A program made the translations under genes and the position numbers. From positions 1 to 64,000 of IMG/VR virus record IMGVR_UViG_3300033144_006256: a DNA stretch of 64,000 nucleotides; one strand, 5' to 3'. Shown here in pieces: positions 1-10,800 of this stretch. The DNA is from a virus. Each line of letters starts with the position of its first letter. Within the stretch, counting starts at the first letter, position 1. The notes under the pieces were generated by a model that saw only the letters and a list, made by a program, of their open reading frames with translations, was not told the DNA's origin and searched no databases.

Positions 1-2
1 TT

Positions 3-29
3 ATTTTTAAAGTTACTGACATTGAATAG
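3..29 (+). CDS. 3' end of an upstream gene (partial)
   Basis: The frame from base 3 reads IFKVTDIE and then TAG, 12 nt before the next ATG. That spacing fits a gene entering from the left. Another frame is also open to base 51, so the assignment is tentative and no function can be given. Confidence 0.3.
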   Translation: MFKVTDIE

Positions 30-40
30 AGGCTTGGTGA

Positions 41-427
41 ATGATAACTGATTACACAAATAAAGGAACAGTAAAACCCCCCTTAGGATTATTGCCTCGT
101 TCCGACCATCCACATCGTAAAGGCTTAGTCGGTCAGTGGATAATGAACGAGGGATCTGGGCTGTTCCTAAATGATATGAGTGGGAATGGGAATGCTGGAA
201 CTGTTGTTGGTGCTGGTTGGGGTATTGGTGGAGTAGATTGTACTGGAGGGGGAATTGATTATAGTGCTTTACCTACTGCTTTATCATCCCCGTATTCATT
301 GGTTTTTACTTTTAAAGCACCAGGTACTGCATCTGGGCAATACATTTTTGATTGTGATAATGGACCTTTATTTATATACCCAGAAAGTAGCCTAATATAT
401 ATGGCACAGATACAATGGTATATATAG
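41..427 (+). CDS. N-terminal half of a LamG-like (concanavalin-type) fibre domain
   Basis: This encodes 128 aa. Residues about 25-60 (HRKGLVGQWIMNEGSG, then a DMSGNGN-like turn) look like the start of a LamG/concanavalin A-like lectin jelly roll, as in phage fibres and adhesins that bind surface sugars. The frame stops at 425-427. The rest of the same domain (MVYIDGILD, then NRALTHQEIQSLY) continues in the next frame from about 391, so the gene looks split by one base near 388-415. Either the domain is broken in nature or there is a sequencing error. The two ORFs together are best read as one gene, 41-3234. Confidence 0.6.
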   Translation: MITDYTNKGTVKPPLGLLPRSDHPHRKGLVGQWIMNEGSGLFLNDMSGNGNAGTVVGAGWGIGGVDCTGGGIDYSALPTALSSPYSLVFTFKAPGTASGQYIFDCDNGPLFIYPESSLIYMAQIQWYI

Positions 428-3234
428 ATGGTATATTAGATATTACATATTCTGCGTATGTGTTGCCTTCTATTTCATTAGCTTTCTATTTAGCATATAG
501 AGATGATGCTGCTCATAGTTTAGATGGTATATTTATTAACTCAGCATTCTACAACCGAGCCCTAACCCACCAAGAAATACAATCACTATACATAGAACCC
601 TACGCCGCTTGGGAGAAGCCGAGAAAGTATTTTTTTGTGGGAGAAGCAACTACTTCTACAAGCACAACTATTTCAACAACAAGCACTTCCAGCAGTTCAA
701 CGTCTATATCCACATCTTCAACATCAGTTTCTACAAGCAGTTCATCAACAAGTATTTCTACTTCATCTACTAGTATATCAACATCAAGTTCATCTACATC
801 CATTTCAACATCTTCTACTTCAACTTCTATTTCTACAAGTTCAACATCTATATCTACATCAAGTAGTAGCACATCAATTTCAACGTCAACATCTTCTTCA
901 TCTACATCAATATCTACATCCTCTTCATCTACAAGCAGCAGTTCCATTTCAACCAGTACTTCTAGTAGTAGCACATCAATTTCTACTAGTTCCACAAGTA
1001 TTTCTACATCAAGTTCTAGTATATCAACTTCTTCCAGTTCAACTTCTATCAGTACATCTTCCAGTAGCATTTCAACTTCAAGCAGTTCAACTTCATCAAG
1101 TAGTACTTCCACAAGTTCCAGTTCAACATCTGTTTCAACATCATCATCAATAAGTACAAGTTCTTCTACTACATCAGTTTCAACATCATCATCTTCTACT
1201 TCTACAACTACAATACTAGTAGGTAATATAATAAGTACAGATATTCTTACAGATAAATTTTATAAACATAGTGGGTTTTCATCAACTATTTTAGATAGTT
1301 TCGCATCACAAGATGCTGGACGTGGGGTTGCAATTGATAATGATTATTTTTATGGTGCTGTAAGTGGCATAAAAATAATTTATAAGTTTTCTGGCTTTTC
1401 TTCAACAATTTTAGATAGTTTCAATTGGATCACTGGGAACGGACCCAGAGGGATGACAGTTCTTGATAAAAATATATATATTACAAATGGGGTATCAGAC
1501 GTTTATAAGTTTTCTGGATTTTCATCAACAGTTTTAGATAGTATAACAGGGCTTACTTCATTCACAACTGGGGTTACTATTGATAGAGATTTTCTTTATA
1601 CAGAGAACACTAATAAAATCTATAAACACAGTGGATTTTCAGCTACAATATTAGATAGTTTTTCTTCAAGTAATTCTGTTAGTGATATAACAAAAAATAA
1701 CAATTATTTCTATAGTTCTGATCTTACTGCAGATAAAATTTACAAATATAGTGGGTTCTCTCCAACAATTTTAGATAGTTTTTCTACGCCAGCCACTTCG
1801 CCATCTGGTATCACACAAGACGACTATGATGCTCGTGTAGGGACAACTACATCTACAAGTTCAAGTTCAACATCTTCATCTAGTACAAGTATTTCCACGA
1901 CATCAATTTCCACAAGTTCAAGCTCAACAAGCAGCAGTTCAACTAGCATTTCTACTTCATCAACCAGTATATCAACATCCATATCAACAAGTTCAACTAG
2001 TATTTCAACAAGCAGTACATCGATTAGTATATCATCTTCCAGCACCAGTATTTCCACTTCAATTTCTACATCTTCTACAAGTATTTCTACTTCATCAACC
2101 AGTATTTCAACAAGCAGTTCTTCAATATCTACATCTTCTAGCAGTTCATCAACTTCGATTTCCACTAGTTCAACTTCAATTTCCACAAGTTCCAGTTCCA
2201 CTTCCATTTCTACCAGTAGTTCTTCAACTTCAATTTCTACATCTTCAACCAGCATTTCTACATCAAGTAGTAGCACATCAATTTCAACGAGCAGTAGTAG
2301 CACAAGTATTTCAACATCCAGTACTTCTATTTCTACTAGCAGCACGAGCATTTCAACATCAAGTAGTTCCACTTCAATTTCCACTTCTTCAACAAGTACT
2401 TCAACATCAACATCTAGTAGTTCAACTTCCATTTCAACTAGTAGTTCTTCTACTTCAATAACAGGAATAACAACATCTACATCTATTTCTACTTCTAGCA
2501 CCAGTATTTCAACAAGTAGCACATCTATATCCACTTCAACATCATCGTCATCCACAAGCGTTTCTACGAGTTCTACGAGCATTTCAACGAGCAGTAGTAG
2601 CATTTCAATCAGCACTTCCAGTAGTTCCATTTCTACTAGTATTTCTACCAGTTCAACTTCTATATCTACAAGTAGTTCTTCAACTAGCACTAGTATTTCT
2701 ACATCATCATCTTCAACATCCACAAGCACTTCTAGCAGTTCTACATCTATAAGTTTAAGCACTAGTAGTTCGTCAATTTCAACTTCAATCTCAACTAGCA
2801 GTAGTTCAATTTCTACATCAAGCAGTTCTACATCTATAAGCACAAGTTCAACATCACTTTCAACATCTAGTAGTTCAATTTCAACAAGTATTTCCACATC
2901 ATCAACTTCTGTTTCAACAAGTATTTCTACAAGTTCCACAAGTATCAGTACATCTTCTAGCAGCACCAGTATTTCCACATCTTCAACATCAATTTCAACT
3001 TCCACATCCATTTCTACAAGTTCAAGCAGTATTTCCACATCTAGTTCATCCACAAGTATTTCTACGACATCAGTTTCCACTTCCAGCAGTTCCACGTCAG
3101 TTTCATTTATAACAACAACATCAACATCAAGTTCTTCAACATCGCTTTCCACATCTTCAAGCAGTACTTCGCTAACTACAAGTATAACTGTTCAATTTTT
3201 AAGAAGAACATTTCTAGGAACGGAGCATAACTAA
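415..3234 (+). CDS. Fibre-like protein: LamG remainder, Ser/Thr tracts, five-bladed propeller
   Basis: This encodes 939 aa. Order: residues 1-75 complete the LamG fold begun at 41; about 80-265 is almost pure Ser/Thr (TSISTSSSS units); about 270-475 holds five repeats of about 41 aa with the core YKxSGFSxTILDSF followed by a GITxDNNYxY strand; about 475-920 is another Ser/Thr tract; the tail is LTTSIT-VQFLRR. Each repeat can supply four beta strands, so the block reads as a five-bladed propeller (inference). Such proteins are probable receptor-binding or virion-surface fibres. In-frame sequence upstream of the ATG (PNIYGTDT) shows that 415 is not the original start. Confidence 0.6.
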   Translation: MVYIDGILDITYSAYVLPSISLAFYLAYRDDAAHSLDGIFINSAFYNRALTHQEIQSLYIEPYAAWEKPRKYFFVGEATTSTSTTISTTSTSSSSTSISTSSTSVSTSSSSTSISTSSTSISTSSSSTSISTSSTSTSISTSSTSISTSSSSTSISTSTSSSSTSISTSSSSTSSSSISTSTSSSSTSISTSSTSISTSSSSISTSSSSTSISTSSSSISTSSSSTSSSSTSTSSSSTSVSTSSSISTSSSTTSVSTSSSSTSTTTILVGNIISTDILTDKFYKHSGFSSTILDSFASQDAGRGVAIDNDYFYGAVSGIKIIYKFSGFSSTILDSFNWITGNGPRGMTVLDKNIYITNGVSDVYKFSGFSSTVLDSITGLTSFTTGVTIDRDFLYTENTNKIYKHSGFSATILDSFSSSNSVSDITKNNNYFYSSDLTADKIYKYSGFSPTILDSFSTPATSPSGITQDDYDARVGTTTSTSSSSTSSSSTSISTTSISTSSSSTSSSSTSISTSSTSISTSISTSSTSISTSSTSISISSSSTSISTSISTSSTSISTSSTSISTSSSSISTSSSSSSTSISTSSTSISTSSSSTSISTSSSSTSISTSSTSISTSSSSTSISTSSSSTSISTSSTSISTSSTSISTSSSSTSISTSSTSTSTSTSSSSTSISTSSSSTSITGITTSTSISTSSTSISTSSTSISTSTSSSSTSVSTSSTSISTSSSSISISTSSSSISTSISTSSTSISTSSSSTSTSISTSSSSTSTSTSSSSTSISLSTSSSSISTSISTSSSSISTSSSSTSISTSSTSLSTSSSSISTSISTSSTSVSTSISTSSTSISTSSSSTSISTSSTSISTSTSISTSSSSISTSSSSTSISTTSVSTSSSSTSVSFITTTSTSSSSTSLSTSSSSTSLTTSITVQFLRRTFLGTEHN
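650..1215 (+). repeat. Ser/Thr-coding low-complexity repeat, tract 1
   Basis: Codons are almost only Ser, Thr and some Ile, with degenerate TCA/AGT/ACA units of 9-15 nt. Synonymous codons vary, so the protein pattern, not the DNA, is conserved. Acidic ORFs on the opposite strand are shadows. Confidence 0.85.
1840..3190 (+). repeat. Ser/Thr-coding low-complexity repeat, tract 2
   Basis: About 1.35 kb codes for STSISTSSSS-type sequence, the longest such tract in the window. It ends in the motif LTTSIT, shared with the two following genes. Confidence 0.85.
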
Positions 3235-3235
3235 T

Positions 3236-4846
3236 ATGGGTAATATACTTTCATCAGATCAAGATGCTAATAAAATTTATAAACATAGTGGGTTTTCATC
3301 TTCAATAATTGATAGTTTTTCAGTAATTGATGTCCGTGGGATAACAGCGGATAATGATTATATATATTCAGCGGATGATGCAAGTAATAAAATAATAAAA
3401 TATTCAGGTTTTTCAAATACAATTTTAGATAGCTTCACATCTCCAACTGCAATTCCTTGGGGAGTTACTGTTGATAATAATTATTTTTATAGTTCTAATT
3501 ATAATAGTCAAGATATTTATAAATTTTCTGGATTTTCTTCAACAATTTTAAATAGTATAAGTCTTACATTCGCTGCTGCAGATATAACAGTTGATAATAC
3601 TTATATATATGCAGCAGACCCTGCTAATGATAACGTATTTAAAAATTCATTATTTTCATCAAATATATTAGATAGCTTTTCTGCCCCAGCTGGGGCGACA
3701 ACTGGCTTAACAAAAGATAATAATTATTTTTATACATCTAACAGTGCTGATGACAAAATTTATAAACATAGTGGATTTTCAAGTACTGTATTAGATAGTT
3801 TTTCATCTCCAAGCAGTGACCCAACTGGATTAACTGTCGCTAACTATTCAGAAAGAGTGACTACAACAACTTCCACATCAACTTCCATTTCCACAAGTTC
3901 ATCATCCACAAGTATTTCTTCATCTACAAGTTCCAGCTCAACTTCTATTTCCACAAGTAGCACGAGTATTTCCACGTCAAGCAGTTCCACAAGTATTTCT
4001 ACATCTACAAGCAGTTCAAGTACTTCGGTTTCAACTTCTAGCAGTTCAACTTCCACAAGTTCCAGTAGTATTTCAACATCTATAAGTACTAGCAGTTCCA
4101 GCACATCAATTTCAACATCTTCAACATCGGTTAGCACATCATCAAGCAGTATTTCCACTAGTTCATCATCAACGAGTATCAGTACAAGCAGTTCCAGTAT
4201 TTCCACTTCCATTTCCACAAGTTCAACTTCGGTTTCCACATCTTCAAGTTCTACATCTATTTCTACTAGCAGTTCCAGTATGTCCACAAGCATTTCCACA
4301 TCATCAACTTCTATTTCAACAAGTTCAAGTTCGGTTTCTACAAGTATTTCAACGAGTAGCACCAGTATTTCCACATCTTCAAGCTCAATTTCAACGAGCA
4401 TATCAACTAGCAGTTCATCAACATCAATCTCAACTTCAAGCAGTAGCACTAGCATTTCATCTTCAACAAGTTCATCATCAATTTCTACAAGTATTTCCAC
4501 CAGTTCTACATCGCTTTCCACATCTTCCAGCTCAATAAGTACCAGTACTTCAACCTCCAGCAGTTCAACTTCCGTTTCCACATCTTCATCATCAATTTCT
4601 ACAAGTATTTCCACTAGCAGTTCTTCAACTTCGGTTTCTACATCGTCCAGTAGCACCAGTATTTCTTCAAGCACGAGCAGTTCGTCCACAAGCATTTCCA
4701 CTTCAAGTTCTTCAACATCGGTTTCAACATCGTCCAGTAGCACTTCAATTTCTAGCTCTACTTCGTCCAGTAGCACAAGTTTAACTACAAGTATAACAAT
4801 ACCATTTGTTAAAGGACGAACATCACTTATATCAGCATTTAGCTAA
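3236..4846 (+). CDS. Fibre-like protein: five-bladed propeller plus Ser/Thr tract
   Basis: This encodes 536 aa. It starts directly at the first strand of a propeller (MGNILSSDQDANKIYKHSGF). Five repeats with core YKHSGFSSTxLDSF cover residues 1-200, then comes a Ser/Thr-only tract of about 310 aa and the C-terminus LTTSIT-IPFVKGR. The ATG lies 1 nt after the previous stop. The start matches the VGNII that opens the other propellers, so it may be a module detached from a longer fibre. Role is inferred: virion-surface or host-binding protein. Confidence 0.6.
   Translation: MGNILSSDQDANKIYKHSGFSSSIIDSFSVIDVRGITADNDYIYSADDASNKIIKYSGFSNTILDSFTSPTAIPWGVTVDNNYFYSSNYNSQDIYKFSGFSSTILNSISLTFAAADITVDNTYIYAADPANDNVFKNSLFSSNILDSFSAPAGATTGLTKDNNYFYTSNSADDKIYKHSGFSSTVLDSFSSPSSDPTGLTVANYSERVTTTTSTSTSISTSSSSTSISSSTSSSSTSISTSSTSISTSSSSTSISTSTSSSSTSVSTSSSSTSTSSSSISTSISTSSSSTSISTSSTSVSTSSSSISTSSSSTSISTSSSSISTSISTSSTSVSTSSSSTSISTSSSSMSTSISTSSTSISTSSSSVSTSISTSSTSISTSSSSISTSISTSSSSTSISTSSSSTSISSSTSSSSISTSISTSSTSLSTSSSSISTSTSTSSSSTSVSTSSSSISTSISTSSSSTSVSTSSSSTSISSSTSSSSTSISTSSSSTSVSTSSSSTSISSSTSSSSTSLTTSITIPFVKGRTSLISAFS
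3860..4800 (+). repeat. Ser/Thr-coding low-complexity repeat, tract 3
   Basis: Same STSISTSSSS-type coding pattern as tracts 1 and 2. It ends at the shared LTTSIT motif. Confidence 0.85.
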
Positions 4847-4851
4847 AAAAT

Positions 4852-7800
4852 ATGATTAAAGATAAAAAGAAAATATTAGAATTAAAAAATAAACATTCTA
4901 AAAGAATGATGGAAAAACATTCTTTAACTGGTATTGGTATTGGCTATAAAACAACTAATGGAATAAAAACTGATAAACTTAGTATGGTTTTTCTTGTTGA
5001 AAAGAAACTTCCGAAAAATGAAATTCCAAAAGATAAATTATTGCCTCCTACATTAGAAGATGTTGAATGTGATGTTATAGAAACAGGCGAAATTAAAGCA
5101 TTGGCTTATACTGATAAAATACGTCCAGCAGAACCAGGCTATTCTATTGGACATCCAGATATAACAGCAGGGACATTAGGATGCGTTGTATATAAAGATA
5201 TTGGAAGATACATATTAAGTAATAATCACGTAATGGCTCACGAAAATGCAGCTGAAATTGGCGACCCTATATATCAACCAGGTGTATATGATGGCGGAGT
5301 GGCAGATGATACTGTCGCATATTTAGATAGTTTCGTAACGTTAGAAGATAATGCAACAGTTGATGGTGCATTAGCAATTATAACAAACAATGAATTAGTA
5401 ACAAATGTTGGGCAATGGGGTTCAGCTATAACAAGTTATTCTGACCCAGAAGTTGATGATACTGTTTATAAAACTGGAAGAACCACAGAAAATACAACAG
5501 GTACAGTATTATATGAGCATACAGATGTTAATATAAATTATACAGATTTGGGGGTATTACTTATAAAAGATTGTTTTATAACAGATTATATGGCAGATGG
5601 TGGGGATAGTGGTTCAGTAGGGCGATCAAGTGATACAAACGCAGTAGGGCTTTTATTCGCAGGGAGCAGTACACGAACAATATTTAACTATATGTCAAAT
5701 GTTGTTACTGAATTAGGATTTACTTTTACAGAACCATCCCCAAGATATTGGGTAGGGGGTGAAGATGATTGGGATAGTACAGCTGGGAGCAAATGGTCGC
5801 TAACTGATGGCGGAGCTGGCGGGGCTAGCGTTCCAACTTCTGATAATAATGTTTATATAAAATCAGGTGTTTGCACAATTACAGAAGCAGTATCAGCTGG
5901 AACACTAACACATACAGAAGGGACATTAGATACAAATGACCAAACATTAACAGTCACTGGTTCATTTATTACTTCTGGAGCAGAAAATAGAACATTAGAT
6001 TTTGGTTCAAGCACGATAAATTGTGGAAGTTTTACATATTCTGGCTCTGGTTTAACACTTATAGAGGGAACTTCAACAATAATAGTTGCTAATTCAGGAA
6101 ATTTTAATGGGAATGGTGAAACTTATTATGAAGTTCAACTTAATGATGAATTACATACAATAACAGGTGCAAATACTTTTACAACATTAACACGTACAGG
6201 AACAGCTACATTAGATAATAGATTAACATTATCAGCAAATCAAACTATAACTGGAACATTTACTTTAACAAGTAATTCTGTAACTAATCTTATTTTTGTA
6301 AGGTCAAATGAAAGCGGAACACAGCGAACAATAACCGCCGCCACTTTTACAATAAATTATGCTTCTTTTAAAGATATAGTTTGTGCTGGTGCTGGAACTC
6401 CCGCAGTCCCTACTTCCGCACAAAATTTAGGGAATAATAGCGGTATAACATTCCCAACTGCTATAAGATATTGGGTAGGCGGGGCTGGTAATTGGTCAGA
6501 TGGCACAAATCATTGGTCGCTAACTTCTAGCGGTTCAGCTGGGCATACTTCACCTGGTATAACAGATGATACTTATTTTGATAGTAACTCACATAACGAT
6601 GCTTATACAGTAACAGTAGATAAAACTTTTTATTCTAAAGATTTAACATTTGCACAGCCATCATCAGGTGCAGTTACATTCGCTGGGACTGAAACTTTAT
6701 ATATATATGGGGATTTAACATTAGTTGATGGAATGGTATATTCAAGCACTGGAAGTATTTATTTTAAAGCAACAGATGCTGGGCATACAATAACTTTGGC
6801 TGGCAATACTGCTGATAATCCTATTTATTTTGATGGTGTTAGCGGAGAATGGACATTGCAAGATGAATTTAATATTTCAGAAAATACTATAACACTTACT
6901 AATGGTTCTTTTGTTACTAATGACCAAACAGTTACTTGTGATGGTTTTGAGAGTAGTAATAGCAATACAAGAAGTTTAACATTAGGTTCAAGCGAAATAA
7001 CTTGTTCTGGTTTGATTGCTTGGGATATTAATACTATAACAAATTTAACTTTTGATGCTGGAACTTCAACTATTATTTTTACAAGTTATAGTATAATGTT
7101 TTATGGTGGTGGGCTAACATATTATGAAGTACAATTTACTTGTGCATATGCTAGAATTATTATTACTGGTGCAAACACTTTCACTAATTTGATAAAAACA
7201 AATACCGTAGAAGATTCAGGGGCTTCTTTTACAACTACTTTTCGTGGATATGAACGAATAGAGAAATCGTATATTGTAGAAGAATTTGATACATTGAGAT
7301 TATATGGAGACCAAACTATAACTGGTGTGCTTACATTAACTGGTTCTTCAACTGTCCCATTATTAGTTTATTCTAGTTCTAAGGGGACACAACGAACGAT
7401 AACAGCTGCTAATGTATCAGCATCTTATACCGATTTTCAAGATATTTTAGGTGCTGGTGCAGATGATTGGGATTTATCTAGTATAACTGGTGGTTCAGGT
7501 GATTGTGGTGGGAATACTGATATTACTTTTACAACACCAGCTACACAATATTGGTATAAAAATACTGGCGATTGGTCAGATAATACTAAATGGTTTTTAG
7601 CAACAAATGGAGGAGGTGGAGCAGGTAGAGTTCCATTACCACAAGATGATGTAGTTTTTGACGCTAATTCAATGGATACTGATAGCCAGGTTATAACAGT
7701 TGATAGGGGTAGAATTGGCAAAAATATAACTTTTGCGAATATAACTGATAACCCTATATTAGATATTACGTCTTGGGACAGATATGATACTTATTATTTT

Positions 7801-10800
7801 ATTTCAATTTTTGGTTCTTTAACAATGGGGACACTTACATTTGGAGAAACCACAATACATTATTATAGGATGACATTACTTTTTGAAGGTAGGGATAGTT
7901 ATACACTAACAAGTAATGGAGTATCATTTAATTGCCGTATTGGTTTGGATGCCCCTAGTGGAACATTAACATTACAAGATAATTTATTATCAACTGCAAG
8001 AGAAACAGTTGATAATAATACATTAGGCGGACTATTTATAGCGAATGGGACATTTAATGCTAATAATTATAATTTAAATATAGCTGGTATTTGGGTAGAC
8101 GTTGGGGCAGAGAGAACAATAAATATGGGAAGTGGAACTTGGATATTAGATGGGCATAGAGGTTCTTGGACAGCTAATCCATATGATTTAACAATAAATG
8201 CTGATACTTCTTTAATAAAATTAACAAATAATTCTAGTATAGATAAATATTTTTATGGAGATCACCATACTTATTATAATTTATGGAATGTAACAGAAGG
8301 AAGCGGAAAACTTATTTTTACAGATACAAATACTTTTAATGATATTAAAATAGATGCTGGTAGAGAAACACAATTTACGGGTGATACTACACAAACAGTA
8401 ACAACTTTTACAGCTAATGGTTCAGAAGGAAATTTAATCACACTTACAAGTTATGATGATATTGCCTATACACTTACAAAAGCTGGTGGTGGAACGATAG
8501 AATGTGATTATATAGATGTTAGTAAATGCACAGCAATGCCAGAAGATACTTGGTATGCTGGGGTAAATTCAGTAGATAGCGGGGATAATACTGGTTGGGA
8601 TTTTGCAACTACATCTACAAGTTCAACCTCTACAAGTTCATCAAGTACATCAGTTTCTACTTCATCATCTTCTACTTCTACAACTACAATACTAGTAGGT
8701 AATATAATAGGTTGTGATAGTAATAATGATAAATTTTATAAACATAACGGTTTTTCTGCTGGTATCTTAGATAGTTTTTCATCACCATCAACTGCCCCAA
8801 AAGGATTAACACACGATGGGTCTTATTTTTATAGTATAGATAGTGATTCAGATAAAGTTTATAAACATTCAGGTTTTTCAAACACAATATTAGATAGCTT
8901 TGCAACTGGGATAAATAATCCTGACGGGATAACTGTTGATGATAATTATTTTTATGTAAGTGATAATAATTTTGAAAATACAAAACATTATAAATTCTCA
9001 GGATTTTCTGCAACTATTTTAGATAGTTTTTCAACTGATGGGATAGAAGCAAAAGGGATTACAATTGATTTTTATTATTTTTACTATTCAGTGGCATATT
9101 CACCTTTAACTGGTATAAATTTATATAAAAGTTCTGCATTTGGTGGGACTGTACTTGATAGTTTTAATCACGGCAGTTATACAATAAATGGTATCACTGC
9201 AATAAATACAAATTTATGTATAACAGATAGTGGGAATAAGATTTATAAATTTTCTGGATTTTCTACTACAGTATTAGATAGTTTCGTAACAACTAATGAA
9301 CAATACTTAGCTTATGATGATTATGATGCAAGAATGGAAACAACAACTTCAACATCTACTAGTTCCACATCAATATCTACAACATCTATTTCCACGTCAT
9401 CTACAAGCACAACAGAAATAACAACATCTACATCAATTTCCACTTCATCTACAAGTATTTCAACAACCACTATTTTACAAGGGGATATAATTAGTAGTGA
9501 TTATAATACTGACAAAATTTATAAACATTCAGGATTTTCATCAACTATTTTAGATAGTTTTGCTTCTCCTTCAACATATCCACGTGAGATTACTATTGAT
9601 AATAATCATTTGTATAGTTTAGATGATGACACTAATAAAATTTATAAACATTCAGGATTTTCTCCAACTATTATAGATAGTATAAATATACCATCAAATA
9701 ACCCAAGAGGTATTACTGTCGATAATAAATATTTGTATAGTTCTAAATGGAATTCTCCTAAATTTTACAAACATAGTGGATTTTCAAGCACTATTTTAGA
9801 TAGTTTTGCATCGCCATCAACTCCTGTCCCAAGCGGGCTTACTATTGATAATAATTATTTATATAGTTCAGATAATAACACTGATAAATTCTATAAATAT
9901 TCTGGGTTTTCATCAACTATTTTAGATAGTTTTGCATCGCCATCAACTAGCCCACTTGGGTTAACTATTGATGATAATTATCTGTATAGTTCAGATAGTG
10001 CTTCAGATAAAATTTATAAACATTCAGGTTTCTCTTTAACAGTTTTAGATAGTTTTAATTCGCCTGATAGCAATCCAATCGGGCTTACCCAAGATAATTA
10101 TGATGCTCGGATAGAACCAACCACATCAACATCTACAAGTAGCAGTTCAACTTCTGTTTCAACTTCTTCTACCAGCATTTCAACATCCAGTAGCTCTGTT
10201 TCCATTTCAACTAGCACATCTAGCAGTTCAACATCAATTTCTACGAGTTCATCAAGCACATCAATTTCTACATCTTCCACATCGCTTTCAACTTCCAGTT
10301 CCAGTATTTCAACATCCATATCCACATCATCAACTTCGCTTTCTACATCAACTTCCAGTAGCAGTACTTCGCTTTCCACATCTTCATCATCTACAAGCAC
10401 AACAGAAATAACAACATCAACAAGTATTTCTACATCAAGCACATCCACTTCCAGCAGTTCCATTTCATTTTCTACATCTACATCTTCATCATCAATCTCA
10501 ACATCAATCAGTACTTCGTCCACAAGTATTTCAACATCTAGCAGTAGCACAAGCATTTCAACAAGTACATCATCTACAAGTATTTCTACTTCTTCCAGTA
10601 GCACAAGCGTTTCAACAAGTATTTCTACAAGTTCAAGTTCGGTTTCAACTTCAATTAGTATTTCAACATCTTCAACTTCGCTTTCATCTTCTACAAGCAG
10701 TAGTTCCACATCTATTTCAATAACATCCACATCATCATCATCAACAAGTTTAACTACAAGTATAACATTGTATTTCAGAGGGTACACTATATTAAATAGC

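Noticed and set aside
640-3190. CRISPR-like repeat array
   Set aside because: The repeats have no constant unit length or unique spacers, and they code for Ser/Thr throughout in one frame.
600-4780. Long acidic ORFs on the minus strand (poly-Val/Glu/Asp/Leu)
   Set aside because: They are exact shadows of the Ser/Thr codon tracts, with the low complexity expected of the reverse complement and no ribosome sites.
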